Below are positions 1 to 6,885 of a DNA stretch of 64,000 nucleotides, in pieces. Position numbers and translations under genes: made by a program. Origin of the DNA: Dyella psychrodurans. GTDB lineage: Bacteria > Pseudomonadota > Gammaproteobacteria > Xanthomonadales > Rhodanobacteraceae. The notes under the pieces were generated by a model. That model saw only the letters and a list, made by a program, of their open reading frames with translations, made no database searches and was not told the DNA's origin. How positions within the stretch are numbered: position 1 is the first letter of the stretch; each line of letters starts with the position of its first letter. Location of the stretch: contig NZ_QRBF01000001.1 in assembly GCF_003363265.1 (NCBI RefSeq), positions 590,451 to 654,450 on the forward strand, in the 5' to 3' direction.

Positions 1-87
1 ATGGAGATCAGCGCACAGATCGGCGCCGCGCTGGATCGGCTAAGCAAGGAGAACTGGACCAACACGCAAAGCCGGATGTGGCAATGA
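1..87 (+). CDS. C-terminal end of an unidentified protein (or a 28-residue ORF)
   Basis: The frame is open from the first base of the window to TGA at 85-87 and encodes 28 residues ending in NTQSRMWQ. The first codon is ATG, but the frame is not closed on the left, so this is more likely the tail of a gene that starts outside the window. The piece is amphipathic and too short to assign to a family. About 145 bases of plus-strand sequence without a convincing gene follow before the convergent fasciclin gene ends. Confidence 0.3.
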   Translation: MEISAQIGAALDRLSKENWTNTQSRMWQ

Positions 88-231
88 CCCAAGGAAGGCC
101 GTCGTGGGCGCCCCTAAAAAAAGTATCTTGGCCCCGAGGTCGAATCGATCTGTCCGTGGAAACGGGTCTACTTCAACCTGCCCCGTTTTGGCTTACATGC
201 GAATGCCCAAACCTATCAGCGCCACCCTCTA

Positions 232-690
232 TCAGTGCAACGTGGAAGGCTCAATGGGCTGCATGACAGTGTCGATCATATGAATGACGCCATTGCTTGA
301 CACAATATCGACCCCAATCAGGTTGGCACCATCGATTCTGATCTTGTCGCCTTCCTTCGTGATGACGGCGGATTGGCCTTGCAACATTTTGGGATGCGAC
401 ATGGTGCCCACGTCAGCGGAAGATGCGAGGCCAGGAAGGATGTGATACTTGAGCACGGACAGCAATTCGGCCCTGTTTTCCGGCCTTAGCCAATCCTCGA
501 CGGTCCCCTTCGGCAGCTTGGCGAATGCCCTGTCGTTCGGGGCAAACAATGTGTAAGGACCGGAGGCACTCAGCATCACGGTAAGCCCAGCGGCATCCAG
601 CGCCTTTCGCAATACGATGAATGAACTGAGGGACTCGACCGAATCAACAAGATTGTCATTCGGGGTGTGGTTGTTGACATGAGTACTCAT
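232..690 (-). CDS. Fasciclin (FAS1) domain protein
   Basis: The 152-residue product is almost entirely one FAS1 domain, a fold usually involved in adhesion or matrix contact. Visible family marks are YTLFAPNDRAFAKLP near residue 46, the LLSVLKYHILPG helix near residue 75, and the closing SNGVIHMIDTVMQP. The ATG at 690 is preceded by AGGAGAAGTC, a good ribosome binding site. Most FAS1 proteins are secreted, yet the N-terminus (MSTHVNNHTPND) is hydrophilic and has no signal peptide or lipobox. A paralogue lies at 1211-1663 on the same strand with one small gene between them. The function in this cell is unknown. Confidence 0.9.
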   Translation of the reverse strand: MSTHVNNHTPNDNLVDSVESLSSFIVLRKALDAAGLTVMLSASGPYTLFAPNDRAFAKLPKGTVEDWLRPENRAELLSVLKYHILPGLASSADVGTMSHPKMLQGQSAVITKEGDKIRIDGANLIGVDIVSSNGVIHMIDTVMQPIEPSTLH

Positions 691-834
691 GACTTCTCCT
701 GCGGAAAGGGTCCGCCTGCAACGCCGGAGCGGCCGATACGGCGCCGGTGTCTCAAGGCGGCAAAAGTAGGTTTATTGAGTCGTGTCCAAAACGTACCGGA
801 TGCTCACCGCTTCCGCGGATGGGTAGATGCTCGC

Positions 835-1095
835 TCATCCGGCTAGAGTCCTATCTCTCTGTTGACGACGTACCGTTAGACGCGACGGGCACTCATTGGC
901 CATGAAGATCGCGTCGATACGTTCTTCCGCCTCATCGACGAGCAGGGCTAGCACGAGCTCGGCAGGAACATCCAGGCGCAGGTACTTGCGCGCAAAGTGA
1001 TCGATCCGGCCTTGATCGTGAAGAACCTCGCAGGCCTCCCCGATAGCGATAATTTGATAACCGCGATAGTTCTCGCACATGGAATTGCTTTGCAT
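835..1095 (-). CDS. Hypothetical small protein (86 aa)
   Basis: This 86-residue ORF lies between the two fasciclin genes on the same strand. ATG at 1095 has GAGG eight bases upstream. The product is acidic and helix-prone in the middle (an AELVLALLVDEAEERIDAIF stretch), with a basic C-terminus (SRLTVRRQQRDRTLAG). It has no signal peptide or membrane segment. I do not recognise a family. Position between two paralogues and an acceptable ribosome binding site support it as a real gene, but an overlapping plus-strand frame also exists, so confidence is moderate. Confidence 0.5.
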   Translation of the reverse strand: MQSNSMCENYRGYQIIAIGEACEVLHDQGRIDHFARKYLRLDVPAELVLALLVDEAEERIDAIFMANECPSRLTVRRQQRDRTLAG

Positions 1096-1210
1096 AAAAC
1101 AATCCTCACCCTCACTCCACAGATCTGCACTGGCAGCGCCCGAGTGCCTTCCATGGCGTGTTCAGTCGATGCGTTGTGGCGAGGTTTCCCCCGCCACAAA
1201 CCCCTGTCGG

Positions 1211-1663
1211 TTAGTGTTTGGTTGGCACGATGACCGTATCGATGGCGTGGATGACGCCATTGCTCGATGCGATGTCCCGCTGAGTGATCTGGGCACCACC
1301 TATGCTGAGCGTCTCGCCGTCTTTCGTTACCGTTGCGCTTTGACCCTGCATCATCTTCGGCGCGGTCAATTTTTCGACCTCAACGGACGATGCCCGGCCT
1401 GGCAGAACGTGATACTTCAATACGGAAATCAACTCCGCCTTATTCTCCGGCTTGAGCCAGTTCTCGAGCGTGCCCTTGGGCAGCTTTTCGAACGCGGCAT
1501 CCGTCGGCGCAAAGAAAGTGTACGGGCCGGAACCTTTCAGCACAGCGGTCAAATCAGCTGCTTCGAGAGCCTTGCTCAACGTATGGAATGAGCCGTTTGC
1601 TGCCGCTGTATCGATGATGTTCTTGGAAGAAACTTGAGAGGTGCTGGAATCATGAGTAGACAT
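1211..1663 (-). CDS. Fasciclin (FAS1) domain protein, paralogue of 232-690
   Basis: The product of about 150 residues is one FAS1 domain, with YTFFAPTDAAFEKLPKGTLE, LISVLKYHVLPGRASS and SNGVIHAIDTVIVP. It aligns over its whole length with the product of 232-690, so the two are tandem paralogues. I chose ATG at 1663 because its product starts MSTHDSS, matching the MSTH start of the paralogue; an upstream in-frame start at 1690 would add MRITTQGEL. No signal peptide is visible, which is unusual for the family. The copies have diverged mainly in the first 30 residues and the C-terminus. Confidence 0.9.
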   Translation of the reverse strand: MSTHDSSTSQVSSKNIIDTAAANGSFHTLSKALEAADLTAVLKGSGPYTFFAPTDAAFEKLPKGTLENWLKPENKAELISVLKYHVLPGRASSVEVEKLTAPKMMQGQSATVTKDGETLSIGGAQITQRDIASSNGVIHAIDTVIVPTKH

Positions 1664-1923
1664 GAGTTCGCCTTGAGTGGTAATCCGCATGGCGGATTTT
1701 GAGCGGCCGAAGCCGCAGCTCCGATATGGAAATCGGAGAAATACTCAGTTGGCGTTAGGGGATAGGACCGCGCGGCTGAGACGCCTGCCAAGGAGAAGCA
1801 TTTACTTTCCCGGCGCCTTGGTAGCATGCGCTTACAGTTGTTAGTTAAGGGTAACGCACCGAGGACGCCTTGGTTCCAATAAAGGACTATGCTGGGATCG
1901 CGACTATCCCAAAGGCAGCGGTC

Positions 1924-2145
1924 ATGACGAGTGTTTCTGGCACGACGAAAAATGGATTTACGTACGAAGGCGACTACGAACAAGCAAGTACAGACCGCGT
2001 CACCTGGACAGCCACCTATCGACGCGGCGGTCATTTCTATGGAATGCGACACGGCCGAGTCAACGAGCTTACGGGTGTATCCGTGGCGGAGGTTGACGAT
2101 GCTGTGAAGGACGACATTGAGTCGACGTGGACCCGGCCCATGTAA
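1924..2145 (+). CDS. Hypothetical small protein (73 aa)
   Basis: The frame continues upstream to a TTG at 1870. I prefer ATG at 1924, which has AAGG about eight bases upstream. The product (MTSVSGTTKNGF...) is rich in Thr, Tyr and Arg, with alternating polar and aromatic residues (TWTATYRRGGHFYGM) and an acidic helical end (AEVDDAVKDDIES). It has no signal or membrane segment. It ends 14 bases before the next gene and may be its operon partner. I do not recognise the family. Base composition is lower in GC than most of the window. Confidence 0.5.
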   Translation: MTSVSGTTKNGFTYEGDYEQASTDRVTWTATYRRGGHFYGMRHGRVNELTGVSVAEVDDAVKDDIESTWTRPM

Positions 2146-2159
2146 ATGTGGATGTCGAT

Positions 2160-2717
2160 ATGTATCGCTATTTGATCGTGCTTGTTGCGTTGCTGCTCAT
2201 GCCAAGGGCATTGCTTGCGGTTGCGCCAGCCGGTAACGCCGGACCGGCGGCAACGGTGGACGGTTTCTATCGCGCCAACGCGCAGCTCAAGGTTCAAGGC
2301 TTGCCCAACGACGAACAGTTGCGTGTATTGACGCCGTATCTAAGCGCTCGACTGCTGTCGGCGATGCGGGCAGCCAAGGCGCAGCAGCAGATCTGCATCC
2401 AGAAGCATCCGGGCGACAAGCCGCCGCTGATCGAGGGGGATTTGTTTTCCAGCTTGTTTGAAGGCCCCACGGGCTTTCAGGTAGGAGTCGCGCGTGTTTC
2501 CGGAATGCGTGCGCAGGTTCCAGTGCATTTTCGCTACGACCAGGCGGGAACAAAAGATCATCCGCGCTGGACGGATACGGTTTTGCTAGTGCGCGAGGGT
2601 AAGGCGAAACGGCTTTGGCGTATCGACGATCTGCGCTATGGCGGCAATTGGGGGTTTAGCCATGGAACGGGCGCGCTGTTGTCATCCATGCTGACTGATC
2701 CGGCGCTTTGCAAATAA
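2160..2717 (+). CDS. Exported protein, DUF3828-like
   Basis: The product has about 185 residues. ATG at 2160 gives a clear signal peptide (MYRYLIVLVALLLMPRALLA) with probable cleavage before VAPAG. The mature part has the outline of the DUF3828/YbjP-type periplasmic fold: a DGFYRANAQL start, LTPYLSARLLSAM, an EGDLFSSLFEGP segment matching the family's acidic-Phe motif, then beta strands around VPVHFRYD and VLLVREGKAKRLWRIDDLRYG. Role unknown. An in-frame ATG at 2127 would add residues before the signal peptide and overlap the upstream gene, so I rejected it. The family call is tentative. Confidence 0.7.
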   Translation: MYRYLIVLVALLLMPRALLAVAPAGNAGPAATVDGFYRANAQLKVQGLPNDEQLRVLTPYLSARLLSAMRAAKAQQQICIQKHPGDKPPLIEGDLFSSLFEGPTGFQVGVARVSGMRAQVPVHFRYDQAGTKDHPRWTDTVLLVREGKAKRLWRIDDLRYGGNWGFSHGTGALLSSMLTDPALCK

Positions 2718-2729
2718 AGCTTTTTGATT

Positions 2730-2834
2730 TCACCCCAATTCACGCACCACCACAGCCGGTGGCTTGCCGCTCATCTGCATTAGCCGAACGGCCTCGCGCT
2801 TGAACTCTGCCGTGAATCGTTGAGGCTTCTCCAT
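2730..2834 (-). pseudogene. Broken IS3-type transposase OrfA (N-terminal 34 residues)
   Basis: Read on the minus strand from ATG at 2834 the frame gives MEKPQRFTAEFKREAVRLMQ and continues MSGKPPAVVVRELG before a TGA at 2730-2732. This matches the start of IS3-family OrfA proteins (helix-turn-helix region, FKREAVRLM followed by VARELG). The normal protein is roughly 90-100 residues and is followed by OrfB, so this is a remnant. The sequence upstream (2835 to about 2895) may hold what is left of that end of the element. It marks the edge of the AT-richer segment starting at about 3.1 kb. Confidence 0.75.
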
Positions 2835-3177
2835 CAAACACCTCCGTGAGAGTCCTCACTTTCAGGTGTCTGCAAAATCAGGAGTGGTCCATCTTCAGGC
2901 CCCCCTTTCCCGCCCCCTCCCCTTTTTTCCCCTTCCTACGCACAGCCCTATGGGCCTCTTTTTCGCAAAACCTACCGCTCACACCAGCACACGACTACAC
3001 AAAACCTATACATCGGCCAACGCGCTGAGCACTCATTTTTTGCAATGCTTCCCAACCCGAGGCGACATTCTCTCTTGTTTTTCGCCACGGGAAAGTTACG
3101 CGCCGTGCATGCGCCATGAATCGAGATAGCTCGAGTCCTTGATAGAAATTGGAAATTGAAAATGTGAGGATACGTTT
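2835..3177. other. Intergenic, insertion-sequence debris and leader of the 3.2 kb cluster
   Basis: These 343 bases hold no convincing gene. The first 60 resemble the terminal region of the IS3-like remnant. A C/T-rich stretch follows at about 2899-2940. The last 100 bases are more AT-rich and should contain the promoter of the oxygenase gene. The sequence TGAGGATACGTTT directly before the GTG at 3178 is its ribosome binding site. Confidence 0.5.
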
Positions 3178-3858
3178 GTGTTTGATCTTAGGAAGCATCA
3201 GTACAACTATTTCTACGACTTGGTAACTGTGGTGGAAAACCTCATTCCCGAATATATCTGCGACCGGCTCGCCGCGCGGGTAAATGGTGTGATCGCGGAG
3301 GATCTTGTCGACCACGTCAAGCACAAGGCATTAGGCACCAATGCTGTTTCCGACCTCGGCGGTGAATACGACCACCATATTTTCAAGGGCGACGACATCC
3401 GGGCGCACTTGCCCGAGCTGAACGTGATCTACCATGCCGTACTTCCGTTAATTAGCGTGATCACGTGCGCAGACGCGGTAGTCTCGCCGTACCCGGTGTC
3501 GGATATCAATATCAAAGCATATCCACCCGGCGGCGGCACTCTCGGCCTTCACTACGATACCAATGGAATTACGGTCTTGTTGTTCCTGACGGACAATAAA
3601 GAGGCGCCGTTACGGATGCAGATCGAAAGGTCTCATCCGAGCAAGAAGGATCCGTGGATCGAGACGCGCAAAATTTACGCGAAAAAAGGCGCACTAGTGG
3701 TCATGCAGGGTCGAAAGACACTGCATGACAGCGAGCCAACAAGTACCGAACAGAAGCTCACGGTGGTCTACAACTACTACGAGCGTCACGACACCTATCG
3801 TCACGAGGACTTCGACAAATTCGTTTACTACGGCGTAAAGCCGACAGAACTGGCCTGA
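3178..3858 (+). CDS. Fe(II)/2-oxoglutarate-dependent oxygenase
   Basis: The 226-residue protein has the facial triad of non-haem Fe(II)/2-oxoglutarate oxygenases: H125-x-D127 in LGLHYDTNG and H183 in GRKTLHDSEP, on a jelly-roll pattern (INIKAYPPGGGTLGLHYD, GALVVMQGR, LTVVYNYY). Asp in the HxD position argues for a hydroxylase or desaturase, not a halogenase, which has Gly or Ala there. The general layout is prolyl-4-hydroxylase-like; substrate unknown. GTG at 3178 is chosen from the AGG eight to nine bases upstream. It is the first of four co-directional genes (exporter, bicupin and methyltransferase follow), which suggests oxidative tailoring of a small molecule. Codon use is more AT-rich than in flanking genes. 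Confidence 0.8.
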   Translation: MFDLRKHQYNYFYDLVTVVENLIPEYICDRLAARVNGVIAEDLVDHVKHKALGTNAVSDLGGEYDHHIFKGDDIRAHLPELNVIYHAVLPLISVITCADAVVSPYPVSDINIKAYPPGGGTLGLHYDTNGITVLLFLTDNKEAPLRMQIERSHPSKKDPWIETRKIYAKKGALVVMQGRKTLHDSEPTSTEQKLTVVYNYYERHDTYRHEDFDKFVYYGVKPTELA

Positions 3859-3951
3859 CGCAAACTTAAGCTTACGAATTAATCGATTTCGCAGCGCGCA
3901 ATGGAACATGCGCCGATAGCACTCGGCGCATCTTTAATAGGTGTCATCAAG

Positions 3952-4857
3952 GTGAAGAGATCAGATCTGATTATCGGTGCACTGGTCACGATCATGTGGG
4001 GGGCAAACTTCTCCGTGATCGAGATGGGCCTGAAAGCCCTCGATCCATTTACGCTGACGTTCCTGCGCTTTCTGTTCTCAGCAGTGCCGGCAATAATCTT
4101 TGTACCGCGCCCCAAGGACGTCGAGATCAAATATCTCGCACTTTATGGAACACTATTCGGCGCCGGAATGTGGTGGGTCGTGAACTTTGCGATGTACAAC
4201 GGGCTGTCCGCTGGGATCTCGTCTGTCTTCCTCCAATTCAGCGCATTTTTTACGATCGTCCTGAGCAAAATCCTCTTCAACGAGAAGATCAACGCCATCC
4301 ATGTGGCCGGCATGGCTTTGTCGGTCATCGGCCTGATCAGCGTCTTTCTTCTCTCTCACGAGCCATCGACAAACACAGGCGTAGCTCTGGTGCTGCTCGC
4401 CGCAGGCTCTTGGGCCGTGTGCAATCTTATTGTCAAGTCCAAGAAGCCGAAGAACATGATTGCGTTCATCGTCTGGTCGAGCGCATTTTCTGCACCCGCA
4501 ATCTTCATCATGACGGTGGCAGTGAAGGGTTTCGCCCCATTCATCGAGATCAAGGACAACTTGACGATCCCGGCAATCATTTCGGTCTTGTTCCAGGCCT
4601 ACGTGACGACGATCCTGGGATACATGGTTTGGAATAACCTCATGAAAAAGTATCCGTCCTCTGAGGTCGCCCCGCTTTCATTGCTGGTGCCGATTTCCGG
4701 AATGCTGTCATCCCACTTTTTCTTCAGCGAGAGCCTCGATCACTACCGGATTCTTGCCATTGCCCTGGTAATCGTCGGCCTTGGTGTATTTATCAATTCA
4801 GGGAAAATCTTGTCGCAGCTCAAGCGGATTGAATTGCGAAGTGATCGTCAGGCATAG
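3952..4857 (+). CDS. EamA-family (DMT) inner-membrane exporter
   Basis: The product has about 301 residues and ten hydrophobic segments in two homologous EamA halves; IIGALVTIMWGANFSVIEMGL at the start is the classical first helix. Drug/metabolite transporters of this type export amino acids or small metabolites by proton exchange. I chose GTG at 3952 because AGGTG lies eight bases upstream; the ATG at 3901 has no ribosome binding site and would add 17 non-membrane residues. It lies between the oxygenase and the bicupin genes, so it probably exports the cluster product. The C-terminal tail is basic and cytoplasmic (SQLKRIELRSDRQA). Confidence 0.85.
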   Translation: MKRSDLIIGALVTIMWGANFSVIEMGLKALDPFTLTFLRFLFSAVPAIIFVPRPKDVEIKYLALYGTLFGAGMWWVVNFAMYNGLSAGISSVFLQFSAFFTIVLSKILFNEKINAIHVAGMALSVIGLISVFLLSHEPSTNTGVALVLLAAGSWAVCNLIVKSKKPKNMIAFIVWSSAFSAPAIFIMTVAVKGFAPFIEIKDNLTIPAIISVLFQAYVTTILGYMVWNNLMKKYPSSEVAPLSLLVPISGMLSSHFFFSESLDHYRILAIALVIVGLGVFINSGKILSQLKRIELRSDRQA

Positions 4858-4915
4858 ATCCCGCGCTCTTAGCTCACGGCTTGCTGTTGCATTGCACTCC
4901 CACGGAAGGAAAAAA

Positions 4916-5653
4916 ATGAGTAATGCTATTCGACGCCTCGATAGCGACCGGATGTTCGTAAGTACCATTGAGCGGTTTGAGAAATACGAATTTTCAGATG
5001 ACCGGCATTCAGTACGAATTATATTGACCACTGGCAAGGCAGCCACGCTGGAAGCGGAAGCGAGCCATTACGTAGTGGTCTGTGATGGTGAATTTCAAGT
5101 TTCGCTGAAGAATGCGACGCATCATCTCTCGGAGGGCTGCTTCGGTAGTTTTCCGGGGGTTACTCAGATTAAGGGTGAAGGGCGTGCGTTTGTTTTGTCG
5201 AGCTTAGGCTATCGCAGCCCACTTCTCGCTGGCGGACCGGCTGAAGAGCAGGGACGCCTTCGCTACGTTGATGGTTGTACGACCAGCCTTTTGTTGCCTC
5301 CACCGGTCCGTGGCGAACCATGTCTCAACTTCATGCATTTACCGCGCAACGTTTCTCAGACGATGCATACGCATCCCTCACTTCGCGCAGGGATCATTCT
5401 GTCAGGGAACGGACAATGCAAGACAAAAAAAGGCGTGCTCGGATTCCATCCTGGCACAACCTTCTTCATTCCGCCCTACCTTCCACACAGCTTCCAAAGC
5501 AATGACGAAACTTTGCGCATCGCCATATTCCATCCGGATTCCGATTCTGGGCCGACGCACACGAATCACACGATGCTAAACCGCACCTTTGTTGGCGGTA
5601 AATCGGCACAGTTCATCACAAAACTTCATACGACGGACGGTGCGCAACAATGA
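4916..5653 (+). CDS. Cupin-domain protein (bicupin)
   Basis: The product has 245 residues from ATG at 4916, preceded by GGAAGGAAAAA. The C-terminal half is a canonical cupin: metal ligands H151 and H153 (MHTHPS), glycine turn LSGNGQ, H191 in PYLPHSF, and possibly H206. The N-terminal half (about 30-100) has a cupin-like beta pattern but lacks the histidine set, so it is probably a degenerate barrel. Bicupins act as isomerases, dioxygenases or ligand sensors; BacB of bacilysin synthesis is one precedent for a biosynthetic role. Its stop overlaps the next start (ATGA at 5650), showing translational coupling with the methyltransferase. An in-frame upstream start at 4781 would overlap the exporter gene. 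Confidence 0.8.
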   Translation: MSNAIRRLDSDRMFVSTIERFEKYEFSDDRHSVRIILTTGKAATLEAEASHYVVVCDGEFQVSLKNATHHLSEGCFGSFPGVTQIKGEGRAFVLSSLGYRSPLLAGGPAEEQGRLRYVDGCTTSLLLPPPVRGEPCLNFMHLPRNVSQTMHTHPSLRAGIILSGNGQCKTKKGVLGFHPGTTFFIPPYLPHSFQSNDETLRIAIFHPDSDSGPTHTNHTMLNRTFVGGKSAQFITKLHTTDGAQQ

Positions 5654-6420
5654 TACGCGCGAGTTCTCAACTGCAAAATTGGAGCCCGCAACTCTACGCC
5701 AACAACGCTCGATTCGTGGGCGACCTGGCTAGTGCAGCTGTAAAGCTATTGGATCCACAAGCTGGGGAGCGCGTTCTCGACATCGGTTGCGGCGATGGTT
5801 ACCTGACGAAAAAAATTGCAGCGGGAGGTGCGCAACTCGTTGGCATCGACTACAGCCCCGAACTGGCAAGCGCAGCTCGTGCCCGGGGACTCGAAGTGCA
5901 TGTTCTAAGCGCGGAAGTCATGGAATTTGACAACGAATTCGATGCCGCCTTTAGCAATGCAGCACTCCACTGGATGCTGAATGCTAAGGCACTGGTGGCA
6001 GGTGTCGAGCGGGCACTTAAACCGGGTGGGCGGTTCGTCGGTGAGTTTGCAGGCGCAAAGAACGCCTACCATATTCGGCGCGAGGTTCATGGTGCGCTTG
6101 CAAGGCGGGGAATTGACCCAGTGAAGGTCGACCCTTGGTATCTCCCGACAGCGGAAGAGTACCGCGAAGTGCTTGAAAGCGGTGGGCTTCGTGTCGCGAC
6201 GATTATGCTGTTTGATCGCCCAGTGACCATCAATTACCCGATCGCAGATTGGATCAGGACGTTCGGCAGTCCGTATTTGGCGGCGCTAAAAGACGATAAG
6301 ACTCGCGTTGAATTTCTTAATGAGGTAACGCGGAAACTAGAACCATATCTCCTGGGTAGTGATGGTCGTTGGACGGTGGATTACACTCGCGTGCGCTTCC
6401 GCGCAGAGAAGCTCCTATGA
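5650..6420 (+). CDS. Class I SAM-dependent methyltransferase (trans-aconitate methyltransferase-like)
   Basis: The 256-residue protein has a Rossmann methyltransferase core: motif I VLDIGCGDG at 42-50, the acidic loop GIDYSPE near residue 65, DAAFSNAALHWM near 100 and LKPGGRFVGEF near 120. The ALHWM motif and overall plan resemble Tam-type carboxyl methyltransferases, which would suit methyl-esterification of a carboxylate; this is inference. It starts inside the stop of the cupin gene (ATGA), so the two are translated together. It is the last gene of the cluster and is followed by a perfect inverted repeat. Confidence 0.85.
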   Translation: MIRASSQLQNWSPQLYANNARFVGDLASAAVKLLDPQAGERVLDIGCGDGYLTKKIAAGGAQLVGIDYSPELASAARARGLEVHVLSAEVMEFDNEFDAAFSNAALHWMLNAKALVAGVERALKPGGRFVGEFAGAKNAYHIRREVHGALARRGIDPVKVDPWYLPTAEEYREVLESGGLRVATIMLFDRPVTINYPIADWIRTFGSPYLAALKDDKTRVEFLNEVTRKLEPYLLGSDGRWTVDYTRVRFRAEKLL

Positions 6421-6434
6421 GAATAGCCCCGCAC

Positions 6435-6488
6435 TGTCATTGTTAGCTCACCGAGCAGTCCAACCCTCTCAATGAGCTAACAATGACA
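6435..6488. repeat. Perfect 16-bp inverted repeat with 22-base loop
   Basis: The arms TGTCATTGTTAGCTCA (6435-6450) and TGAGCTAACAATGACA (6473-6488) are exact reverse complements. There is no U-run on either side and the arms are AT-rich, so it is not a classical intrinsic terminator. It could still end transcription of the cluster and of the convergent mutarotase gene, or be a recombination scar at the right edge of the accessory segment. Confidence 0.75.
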
Positions 6489-6525
6489 ATTGTAGTTACC
6501 AAGCCCGCCAAGCGCCTGTGAAAAG

Positions 6526-6885
6526 CTAGCAACTCAAACTCTTCGCATCGAGCGCTTCCGTCAACGAGAATATGCGCCTCATCGGCACCCACTTCTGCCC
6601 CGCTTCGCTCCACGGCAAACGCTGCTGGTAGCGATCCATCAACTGCTCCCACGCCTGCGTCTTCGCATCACTACCGCGCGTAGCGGATACGTCGTAATCG
6701 TCCGGCACCTGCACGGCCATCACGAGGCGGTTGCCGGTGCGGAAGATTTCCATCTGCTCGATGCCTGATGCGCGGATGGACGCCACGATTTCCGGCCACA
6801 CGTTTTCCGGGCGATGCCAGCGTTCGTATTCGGCAATCGCTTCGGCGTCGTCTTTCAGGTCGAGCGCATAGTAGAGACGTGCCAT
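6526..6885 (-). CDS. L-rhamnose/L-fucose mutarotase family protein
   Basis: The 119-residue product belongs to the L-rhamnose mutarotase family (PF05336, ferredoxin-like fold), which interconverts alpha and beta anomers of 6-deoxy sugars. Visible marks are MARLYYALDLKDD at the start, EYERWHRPENVWPEI, GIEQMEIFRTGNRL and a WEQLMDRYQQ helix before W-VPMRRIFSL. The true start is ATG at 6885, overlapping the TGA of fucP by one base (TGATG), so it is translationally coupled to the permease. That context makes L-fucose the probable substrate. The longer open frame running back to 7581 is antisense-like sequence inside fucP. Confidence 0.85.
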   Translation of the reverse strand: MARLYYALDLKDDAEAIAEYERWHRPENVWPEIVASIRASGIEQMEIFRTGNRLVMAVQVPDDYDVSATRGSDAKTQAWEQLMDRYQQRLPWSEAGQKWVPMRRIFSLTEALDAKSLSC

